A DNA stretch of 38,871 bases from Blautia luti. Its GTDB lineage: Bacteria > Bacillota > Clostridia > Lachnospirales > Lachnospiraceae. A program made the position numbers and the translations under genes. The notes below the pieces were generated by a model that worked only from the letters and a program-made list of their open reading frames with translations, was not told the DNA's origin and did no database searches. The stretch is from positions 1-38,871 of the forward strand of contig NZ_JAAITI010000033.1 in NCBI RefSeq assembly GCF_013304735.1, given 5' to 3'. This document shows, in pieces, positions 7,329 to 15,138 of the stretch (its first letter is position 1; each line of letters begins with the position of its first letter).

Positions 7329-8666
7329 TTATCCAACTGTGATTTTTTCCAGAGGGAGCTTTGCATTTCCCTTATTTCTTCCGGAAAATACCGCATAGAT
7401 CAGGGTCAGACCACCTACACGTCCCAGATACATCAGTATGATCAACACGACTTGTGAAAAAACATGAAGTTCCGGTGTGATTCCCAGCGTCAGCCCTACC
7501 GTACCAACAGCTGAAGCAGCTTCGTACAGACAATCTAAAAGCGGAAGGCCTTCGTACACACTGATCGCTATTCCGCCGCCAAAGAACAAGGCAAAATATA
7601 ACATGGCTATTGTCGCTGCATTTTTTATCACATGATATTCAAGTCTTCGCCCAAAAGCTCCTGCATTTTCCTGACTTCGAAATGTCGCAATTGCATTTAA
7701 AATAAGTACTGAAAAAGTTGTTGTTTTCATTCCACCTGCTGTAGATCCCGGTGAACCACCAATTAGCATTAACAATATCATAACTGCTTTTGATGCCTCA
7801 CTCATCTCTGAAATATTTATAGTATTAAATCCGGCAGTTCTTGTCGTTACCGATTGAAACGCTGCTGCTAACAGGCGTTTTCCCATGGGTAATTTTGTCA
7901 GATCACAGATATAGAAAAAAACTGCCGGAAATAAGATCAGACATGCGGTAGTCATGAGAATGATCTTGCTTTGCATGCGGTAGCGTTTAAAGTTCAGTTT
8001 GTTTGTATAAATATCATCCCATGTGAGAAAACCGATTCCTCCTGTAATGATCAACAGCATAATTACCAGATTTATAAGTATATTTCCGGAATACCCAGTC
8101 AGCGATGGAAACATACTGGAATCTGTCCCCAGAATATCAAAGCCGGCATTACAAAAAGCAGAGATTGAATGAAAAACTGACATCCAGATTCCCTTTTTTC
8201 CATAATCTCCCATAAAAACCGGCAGCAGCAACACCGTCCCTGCAGCTTCGATCAAAAATGTTCCCCTCAAAATAAACCTTGTCAGTCTGACGATTCCTCC
8301 GACTTTTGGAGCTGAAATTGCATCCTGCATGGTGCTTCTTTGCATGAGGGATATTTTCTTTCCGGAAAGAAGGGAAACAGACGCAGCCACAGTCACTACT
8401 CCAAGCCCACCTGTTTGTATGAGTGCAAGAATGATCGTCTGGCCTGCCAGGGACCAGTAGCTTCCAGTGTCCTTTACCACAAGACCTGTAACACATACCG
8501 CCGAAGTGGCTGTAAAAAGTGCCTCATGAAATGGTGTGATCACTTTCTCCGCAGAAGAAAATGGAAGCATCAGCAGAACGGTTCCCAAAAGGATCACTCC
8601 TGCAAACCCCATGATAATCAGCTGAAAAGATGTCATATGTTTTTTCTTATATGATTTTTCCGGCAT
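7329..8666 (-). CDS. ktrB: KtrB/TrkH-type potassium transporter membrane subunit
   Basis: A 445-aa integral membrane protein of the TrkH/KtrB superfamily with four M1-P-M2 repeats. The selectivity-filter segments are visible: TSAVCVTGL (about residue 54), SAFCNAGFD (about 170), TTRTAGFNT (about 276) and AASAVGTVGLT (about 385). Together with KtrA it imports K+ in symport with Na+ or H+. The length fits KtrB. It is the first gene of the minus-strand order ktrB-ktrA-kinase-regulator. A TATAAT lies about 60 bases upstream. I looked for a ydaO-type c-di-AMP riboswitch in the leader and saw none. Confidence 0.92.
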   Translation of the reverse strand: MPEKSYKKKHMTSFQLIIMGFAGVILLGTVLLMLPFSSAEKVITPFHEALFTATSAVCVTGLVVKDTGSYWSLAGQTIILALIQTGGLGVVTVAASVSLLSGKKISLMQRSTMQDAISAPKVGGIVRLTRFILRGTFLIEAAGTVLLLPVFMGDYGKKGIWMSVFHSISAFCNAGFDILGTDSSMFPSLTGYSGNILINLVIMLLIITGGIGFLTWDDIYTNKLNFKRYRMQSKIILMTTACLILFPAVFFYICDLTKLPMGKRLLAAAFQSVTTRTAGFNTINISEMSEASKAVMILLMLIGGSPGSTAGGMKTTTFSVLILNAIATFRSQENAGAFGRRLEYHVIKNAATIAMLYFALFFGGGIAISVYEGLPLLDCLYEAASAVGTVGLTLGITPELHVFSQVVLIILMYLGRVGGLTLIYAVFSGRNKGNAKLPLEKITVG

Positions 8667-8881
8667 AAATGATCAGAACTCCTTATCAATACTTTTAACA
8701 GTGCTATCCTCGTAACGCATTTTATTATATATAACTGCTTTCAAAGATAGTATAAAAGTCTCTGCTTCCGTATTAAGATTTTATAAAGATATGATATTGA
8801 ATTGAGAATTATTTTAACCGAATCAAGGAAATTACCTGTTTTGATGATCCTAAGCATTACCTTAATACTACAGTTTTTTAA

Positions 8882-8913
8882 TTGTAAACTCATTTTACAT
8901 TTGCAGTTGACAT
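8882..8913 (+). promoter_or_regulatory. BirA-type biotin operator overlapping the bioB -35
   Basis: TTGTAAAC (8882-8889), 16-base spacer, GTTGACAT (8906-8913). This fits the inverted-repeat BirA box known in Firmicutes (TTGTAAAC/GTTTACAA-like halves spaced 14-16), with the right half covering the -35 hexamer. BirA with biotinyl-AMP would repress bioB and perhaps bioY. Confidence 0.65.
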
Positions 8914-8935
8914 TCAATATTTCTATGTGATAAAG
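8907..8935 (+). promoter_or_regulatory. bioB promoter
   Basis: TTGACA (8907-8912), 17-base spacer ending in TGTG (extended -10 character), ATAAAG (8930-8935). Forty bases upstream of the bioB ATG. Confidence 0.6.
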
Positions 8936-8974
8936 TGATACCCGTACAAAAAAACTCAAAAGGAAGGTATTGAC

Positions 8975-9946
8975 ATGAACACTGCATCATGCGAAAAAGA
9001 AGCTCCATCGCTTTCCAGAGATGAAGCCATTGCAATTTTAGATACTCCGGACGAAGAACTTGAGGCACTGATTGACCGTGCCAGCAGTTTACGTTACAAA
9101 TATAAGGGAAACCGGGTAAGCATCCACATCCTTACCAATGCCCGCAGTGGTAACTGTTCCCAGGATTGTGCCTACTGTGCCCAGTCATGTCGTTCCACTG
9201 CCGATATTGATAAATACAAATGGGTAGATGAAGACAAATTATATCAGGACAATGATTTCGTAAATGATTATCATTTATCCAGACATTGTATCGGACTGAG
9301 TGGTATGAAATTTACAGATAAAGAGATCGAGGAGCTGGCCCGCAGGATCCGCAAAATGAAAGAACACGGAACTCATCTCTGCTGCTCCATAGGCTTTCTC
9401 ACAGAGCACCAGGCAAAAATGCTCAAAGAGGCTGGTCTTGACCGGATCAACCATAATCTGAACAGCAGCCGTTCCTTTTATCATAATATCTGCAGTACAC
9501 ATACCTTTGACCAGCGTGTCCGGAATATCCATATGCTTCAGGGACTTGGTTTCGAGATCTGCAGCGGCGGTATCATTGGCATGGGTGAAAGCAAGGAAGA
9601 CGTTGTTGACATGCTTCTGGAATTACGTGAGATCCAGCCGGAAGCACTGCCGATCAACTTTCTTCTTCCAATCAAGGGAACTCCTCTCGGAAATGCAGAT
9701 ATTTCCCAGCTGACAACAGAATACTGTATGAAGGTCCTATGCCTGGCAAGACTTCTTGTACCTAAAGCAGATATCCGATGTGCTGCCGGAAGAGAAGTTT
9801 ATTTTAAAGGCGAAGAAAAAAAACTGCTCAGTGTTGTAGACTCTATTTTTGCTTCCGGTTATCTTACAGAAGGTGGTCAGGGAATCGAAGACACTCTCAA
9901 AACCATTACGGATGCAGGATTCACCTATGAGATTGAATCTGCGTAA
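8975..9946 (+). CDS. bioB: Biotin synthase BioB
   Basis: This radical-SAM enzyme inserts sulfur into dethiobiotin, the last step of biotin synthesis. The protein has 323 aa. The SAM-cluster motif CSQDCAYC supplies Cys61, Cys65 and Cys68, within the BioB signature SGNCSQDCAYCAQS; other conserved blocks are HNLNSS (about 162), CSGGIIGMGES and LPINFLLPIKGTPL, with the conserved Arg of the auxiliary [2Fe-2S] site probably in ADIRCAAGRE. The start has SD AGGAAGG seven bases upstream. bioA, bioD and bioF are not in the window, so with BioY next door the cell may take up dethiobiotin or biotin, or make precursors elsewhere (inference). Confidence 0.96.
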   Translation: MNTASCEKEAPSLSRDEAIAILDTPDEELEALIDRASSLRYKYKGNRVSIHILTNARSGNCSQDCAYCAQSCRSTADIDKYKWVDEDKLYQDNDFVNDYHLSRHCIGLSGMKFTDKEIEELARRIRKMKEHGTHLCCSIGFLTEHQAKMLKEAGLDRINHNLNSSRSFYHNICSTHTFDQRVRNIHMLQGLGFEICSGGIIGMGESKEDVVDMLLELREIQPEALPINFLLPIKGTPLGNADISQLTTEYCMKVLCLARLLVPKADIRCAAGREVYFKGEEKKLLSVVDSIFASGYLTEGGQGIEDTLKTITDAGFTYEIESA

Positions 9947-10047
9947 GCATCCTTATGGACATATGACCTGTCATACACACTTACAGCATTTCATTACTTA
10001 CCCGAACCAGTAAATATATTACCTTTTTCAAAGGAGGCTCTTTCAAT

Positions 10048-10593
10048 ATGAATCAGACAAATACTGTCTCTGCACCACGTACAAAAACCTACGAGATCAC
10101 CATGACCGCTCTTATGGCAGCTGTCACCTGTATTCTTGCGCCGCTGTCCATTCCGATCGGTCCGGTTCCGATCTCATTTACCAATCTTGCCATCTATCTG
10201 TCCCTTTATCTTCTCGGATGGAAAAAAGGAACCATCAGCTATCTGATCTATCTGCTGCTTGGACTTGTAGGTCTTCCGGTATTTTCCGGATTTACCGGCG
10301 GCCCCGCAAAGCTGGCCGGTCCTACAGGCGGATACATCATCGGCTTTATCGTTATGGCTGTTATTGCCGGACTGGTAATTGACAACTGCCATAAACCTCT
10401 GATCCAGCTCGTTGGTATGATCGCAGGAACAATTGTATGCTATCTTTTCGGAACTGTATGGTTCTGCATCGTTGCAGATTCCACTTTCAAAGCAGCTCTT
10501 GGAATCTGTGTAATTCCGTTTATCCCGGCAGATCTCATAAAAATGATCATCGCCATGATCATCGGACCAATGATAAAAAAAAGAATCCGATAA
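10048..10593 (+). CDS. bioY: BioY biotin transporter S component
   Basis: A 181-aa membrane protein and substrate-binding subunit of an ECF-type biotin importer. It has about six hydrophobic segments and the BioY signatures: ILAPLSIPIGPVPISFTNLA (residues 29-48), LLLGLVGLPVFSGFTGGPAKLAGPTGGY (about 71-98) and the C-terminal FIPADLIKMIIA. SD AAAGGAGG precedes the ATG. It lies 101 bp behind bioB on the same strand and is probably in the same BirA regulon. No EcfA/EcfT genes are nearby, so it would use a shared housekeeping ECF module. Confidence 0.93.
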   Translation: MNQTNTVSAPRTKTYEITMTALMAAVTCILAPLSIPIGPVPISFTNLAIYLSLYLLGWKKGTISYLIYLLLGLVGLPVFSGFTGGPAKLAGPTGGYIIGFIVMAVIAGLVIDNCHKPLIQLVGMIAGTIVCYLFGTVWFCIVADSTFKAALGICVIPFIPADLIKMIIAMIIGPMIKKRIR

Positions 10594-10618
10594 GCTGAAA
10601 CTCTGATACTCCCAAAAA

Positions 10619-10653
10619 AGGCAGCAGGAAATGTTGGAAATTTCCTGCTGCCT
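10619..10653. terminator. Bidirectional intrinsic terminator between bioY and the PF06541 gene
   Basis: GGCAGCAGGAAAT and its complement form a 13-bp stem (10620-10652). On the minus strand it is followed by six T, so it is strongest as terminator of the 10675-11562 gene. On the plus strand the tail is CTCTTTATC, a weaker bioY terminator. Confidence 0.8.
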
Positions 10654-10674
10654 CTTTATCGCGTTTCATTTTTC

Positions 10675-11562
10675 TTATCTGAGTTTTTTCTTCAGCTCCT
10701 GGATCAGTTCAAAATAATCTCTGTGCTTCATCTCCGGGAAAGCCTTAATGATTCTTCCCTGGCCGAATACCGTATGGTTTGTGATAGAGCTTGACAGCTC
10801 ATCAAACTGTGCCTGAAGCTCCGCTTTCTTCATCCGAAGCATTTCGGCAGATTTTTCTCTCTGAGCCACAGTCGCATCTCTGAGCTCTGCCTTAGCAAGA
10901 GCAACCTGAACCTTTCCCTCTCCCACCTTCTGTGCTGTATCAATGGTAGTTGTTGCCAGAGTATCACTGAGCTTATCACTCACGATCCGCAGATCCGCAC
11001 GTACCTTATCCAGTCGGGTAAGCTTCTTATTCAGTCCGCGGATCACCGCCACTGTTACAATAAGATCAGCCAGATACACCGCATACAGAATTGCCATAAC
11101 AACCCATTCCAGTGTGGAAGGTGTATGAGAAGCCTGACGCTCCACATATTTCTGAAAAACCTTTACAACCATCACAATGGCAAGTCCCCATATCAGAGAA
11201 AACTCAAGACAGATATAGCCGTGAAAATTCAGCGGCTTATTAGAATAATCCCACCATCTTGCATGGAAGCATACATCCAGAAGCCATCCGGCAACCAGCT
11301 CTACCGCAGTTGCAAGAACGATTCCAAACAGAAAGATCATTCCCTCACTCATCTGATGTCCGCCGCTCTGAAGCGTATTAAGCAATGCAAACACGGAAAG
11401 TACACCAAATCCGTACACCGGGCATACCGGACCGTTGAGAAATCCCCGGTTTATAACCTTTCCTAAGGTTACTGCATGGAAGATAACTTCAACGACCCAT
11501 CCTCCAAAAGAATAAAACAAAAAATACAGACATATCTGAAAATACGTCATCCCGCAAATCAT
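10675..11562 (-). CDS. Putative membrane protein of the ABC_trans_CmpB (PF06541) family
   Basis: A 295-aa membrane protein. Residues 1-150 carry four or five hydrophobic segments with the family pattern YSFGGWVVEV, LNGPVCPVYGFG (an extended GP..P.YG loop) and DVCFHARWWDYSNKPLNFHG. Residues 190-295 are polar and heptad-rich, a likely cytoplasmic coiled coil. Family members are often named ABC transporter permease, but they lack a partner ATPase; the function is not established, and none is present here. I start at ATG 11562, which has AAAGGAGGAG six bases upstream; the frame is open 21 codons further, but without an SD. Confidence 0.75.
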   Translation of the reverse strand: MICGMTYFQICLYFLFYSFGGWVVEVIFHAVTLGKVINRGFLNGPVCPVYGFGVLSVFALLNTLQSGGHQMSEGMIFLFGIVLATAVELVAGWLLDVCFHARWWDYSNKPLNFHGYICLEFSLIWGLAIVMVVKVFQKYVERQASHTPSTLEWVVMAILYAVYLADLIVTVAVIRGLNKKLTRLDKVRADLRIVSDKLSDTLATTTIDTAQKVGEGKVQVALAKAELRDATVAQREKSAEMLRMKKAELQAQFDELSSSITNHTVFGQGRIIKAFPEMKHRDYFELIQELKKKLR

Positions 11563-11632
11563 CCTGTACTCCTCCTTTACAGCTGTCAAGATTCCGGCAG
11601 CTATTCTAGGGGTCAGTACCATCACCTCTGCC

Positions 11633-11662
11633 GGGGTGATTTTGATTATATCATATCACCCC
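11633..11662. promoter_or_regulatory. Palindrome over the extended -10 of the PF06541 gene
   Basis: GGGGTGAT (11633-11640) and ATCACCCC (11655-11662) flank 14 AT-rich bases that contain TGATATAAT on the minus strand, an extended -10. This could be an operator on the promoter or a MATE terminator without a U run; the placement over the -10 favours an operator. Confidence 0.45.
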
Positions 11663-11686
11663 TCTCATTTACATCCCTTTATCCGG

Positions 11687-13039
11687 TCATTCTTCCGAAA
11701 CAATTTCTTTTTTCACACGAGTGAAGTACAGAAAGAATCCGATGTTCAGAATAATTCCCACTGTGGTAGATACCGGTGCTGCAAGACCGATCTTTGTCAG
11801 GCTGGCATCCGGCTGGATACTCATAAAGTACGCCATTGGAAGTCGTACCAGAAGCGTCTGTACCAGGCCCTGGACCATAACCCATATGGTCTGGTTGTTC
11901 CCGTTGAAATAGCCTATCATACTGAACAGAACAGCCGTTACCAGTGTCTCCGGAGCAAACCCCTTCAGATAATCAAAGCCCTTTTGGATAACGCCGGCAT
12001 CTGTTGAAAAGAATCCTGCCAGCCCATCACCCTTCAGCAGGATCAGGATAAATACCAGACATCCCACAGACAGGCCAACTCCAATTCCCGTAAGCATGGA
12101 TTTTCTCGCACGTTTCGGCTTTCCTGCTCCTACGTTCTGTGAAACAAAGGAAGCCATGGACTGCATCAGGGAGCTTGGAACCAACATGGCAAAGTTTACG
12201 ATCTTACATGCAACTCCGTAACCGGAGGATGCTTCCAGACCCAGGCGATTGACAAATGCGCACAAGGCCAGAAATGAAATCTGTGTCAGGAATTCCTGAA
12301 GTGCCAGCGGCAGTCCGATCTTAAGAAAACGTCTGCACTGAGGATTCAGCCGGAAATCTTTTTTTGTAATGGTAAACGGAAGCTTCTTCTTTATCAGCAG
12401 AACTACTGCAAATACAACACTTAAGGCCTGAGCAGAAACCGTAGCAATAGCTGCTCCTGCTGCATCCATATGTAACCCGGCTACCAGTACCAGATCTCCG
12501 ATCACATTTACAATACATGCCACCAGCACAAACAGCAACGGAGATTTACTGTCACCAAGGCCACGGAAAATAGCAGACAGTAGGTTATACGCAACAATAA
12601 AGAAAATTCCGCTGCCACAAATCCGTACATAAGATGCAGTCAGCGCTACCGCTTCTTCCGGTGCCTGCATCAGCATGGAAATCGGATGTGCAAAGCCTAC
12701 CATAACAATAAACAGCACGATAGAGATCATGGTAAAGACGATTGCAGCCCCACCGATAACGGAGCCGATCTGCTCCGGTCTTTTTTCTCCAAGATAACGT
12801 GCGATCAGAACTGTGATACCCATAGCAAACTGGATCACTACAAAGGTAACCAGATTCAGTACCTGACTTCCGGTGGAAACCGCTGACAGTCCGGATGTGG
12901 AACCGAATCTTCCAACTACAAGAAGATCGACCGCACCATAGGCAGCCTGCAGGATCAGCGCACCGAGTACCGGCATCATAAATGCAACCAGCTTCTTCAG
13001 GATATTTCCCTGGGTAAAATCTGCCTTATCATTTGTCAT
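11687..13039 (-). CDS. MATE-family efflux transporter (second copy)
   Basis: This 450-aa, twelve-segment membrane exporter has MATE signatures ILKKLVAFMMPVLGALILQAAYGAVDLLVVG near the N-terminus and GYGVACKIVNFAMLVPSSLMQSMASFVSQNVGA in the second half. It is only distantly similar to the MATE at 2231-3598. The start chosen is ATG 13039, which has AGGAGG seven bases upstream; six further codons upstream are open but lack an SD. The gene overlaps the end of marR by 11 bases, so the two form one operon and MarR probably controls this pump. Confidence 0.92.
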   Translation of the reverse strand: MTNDKADFTQGNILKKLVAFMMPVLGALILQAAYGAVDLLVVGRFGSTSGLSAVSTGSQVLNLVTFVVIQFAMGITVLIARYLGEKRPEQIGSVIGGAAIVFTMISIVLFIVMVGFAHPISMLMQAPEEAVALTASYVRICGSGIFFIVAYNLLSAIFRGLGDSKSPLLFVLVACIVNVIGDLVLVAGLHMDAAGAAIATVSAQALSVVFAVVLLIKKKLPFTITKKDFRLNPQCRRFLKIGLPLALQEFLTQISFLALCAFVNRLGLEASSGYGVACKIVNFAMLVPSSLMQSMASFVSQNVGAGKPKRARKSMLTGIGVGLSVGCLVFILILLKGDGLAGFFSTDAGVIQKGFDYLKGFAPETLVTAVLFSMIGYFNGNNQTIWVMVQGLVQTLLVRLPMAYFMSIQPDASLTKIGLAAPVSTTVGIILNIGFFLYFTRVKKEIVSEE

Positions 13040-13481
13040 AATGTTCCCTCCTGTCACACATGATCTGATAAAATTTCCCGATGGTTCGGATCATATTGTC
13101 TGCTTCTTCTTCGGAAATCTCTGAAAGATAGGGCGCCAGACTGCTGAAATAATCCTGATCATACTTCCTGGAAAGCCTCTCTCCTTTTTCTGTTATGGAA
13201 ATGTAAGTAACGCGCCCGTCATCCGGAGACGTAAGCTTCTGAAGATATCCCTTTGCCTCCATTTCTTTCACTGTTCTGGTAACACCCGGACGCGGAAGGT
13301 TCATGGCATCACTGATATCAGAGAGCCGGATATCCTTTTTTTCCCGCTGCAGAGAATGGATCACATCCAGATACTGTATGTAGGATGGCATCACCCCCTG
13401 GGGCAGTGGCGGAAGCATATCCCGGATCCGCTTTGCCTGATAAAATGCATCAAACATCCGCTTGATCTTTTCATTTGTCAT
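13029..13481 (-). CDS. MarR-family transcriptional regulator
   Basis: A 150-aa winged-helix dimer. The DNA-binding part is about residues 40-105: LSDISDAMNLPRPGVTRTVKEMEAKGYL (recognition helix PRPGVTRTVKEME) followed by the wing SPDDGRVTYISITEKGE, the classical MarR DxRxxxxxLT-like pattern. The ATG at 13481 is preceded by AAGGAG; 13 upstream codons in frame lie inside the operator and are not translated. It probably represses its own operon through the inverted repeat at 13492-13535 and is released by a pump substrate (inference from family). Confidence 0.9.
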   Translation of the reverse strand: MTNEKIKRMFDAFYQAKRIRDMLPPLPQGVMPSYIQYLDVIHSLQREKKDIRLSDISDAMNLPRPGVTRTVKEMEAKGYLQKLTSPDDGRVTYISITEKGERLSRKYDQDYFSSLAPYLSEISEEEADNMIRTIGKFYQIMCDRREHYDK

Positions 13482-13491
13482 AAAAAAACTC

Positions 13492-13535
13492 CTTATATAA
13501 TTATCTTCGTTAATTACCATTGATAATTATATAAG
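13492..13535. promoter_or_regulatory. MarR operator: 14-bp perfect inverted repeat
   Basis: Arms of 14 bp (13492-13505 and 13522-13535; CTTATATAATTATC and its complement) are separated by 16 bases. The outer arm contains the -10 box of the marR promoter, and the inner arm abuts the SD. An operator for the adjacent MarR protein is the simplest reading. Confidence 0.7.
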
Positions 13536-13553
13536 AATTTCTGATTTTGTCAA
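13526..13553 (-). promoter_or_regulatory. marR-MATE promoter
   Basis: TTGACA (13553-13548), 16-base spacer, TATAAT (13531-13526) on the minus strand. The -10 is embedded in the operator arm. Confidence 0.75.
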
Positions 13554-13650
13554 GCCTTTTGACTTTAGCTCCAGCAAAGCTGCTGTATGATACCCGTCGT
13601 ACCCTTCTCTTAAACTTTCACGCGTAATGTTTCGCAATTACCTAACTATA

Positions 13651-13693
13651 AAAAGTACCGGACAGATCAAAATATCTCTGTCCGGTACTTTTT
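13651..13693. terminator. Bidirectional terminator behind the beta-glucoside operon
   Basis: AGTACCGGACAGA pairs with TCTGTCCGGTACT around a short loop, with A and T runs on both sides (AAAAG...CTTTTT). It ends the minus-strand GH1 gene 10 bases earlier and would also work on the plus strand. Confidence 0.8.
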
Positions 13694-13702
13694 ATGGAAT
13701 CT

Positions 13703-15133
<1,431 letters not shown>

Positions 15134-15138
15134 TCATA

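Larger units (their letters stand above)
8667..8974. promoter_or_regulatory. Divergent ktrB / bioB intergenic region
   Basis: This 308-bp AT-rich gap carries the -10 box for ktrB on the minus side (TATAAT, 8729-8724, no good -35) and SD AAGGAG before ktrB. On the plus side it carries the BirA-like operator and bioB promoter (8882-8935) and SD AGGAAGG (8961-8967). No other gene is supported; a 72-codon minus frame here overlaps the bioB promoter and has no coding character. Confidence 0.5.

Noticed and set aside
8667..8760. c-di-AMP (ydaO) riboswitch before ktrB
   Set aside because: Expected from K+ transporter genes elsewhere, but the conserved ydaO sequence blocks are not present and the leader is too short.
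8741..8959. 72-codon minus frame between ktrB and bioB
   Set aside because: It overlaps the bioB promoter and BirA box, and has no SD or recognisable protein pattern.
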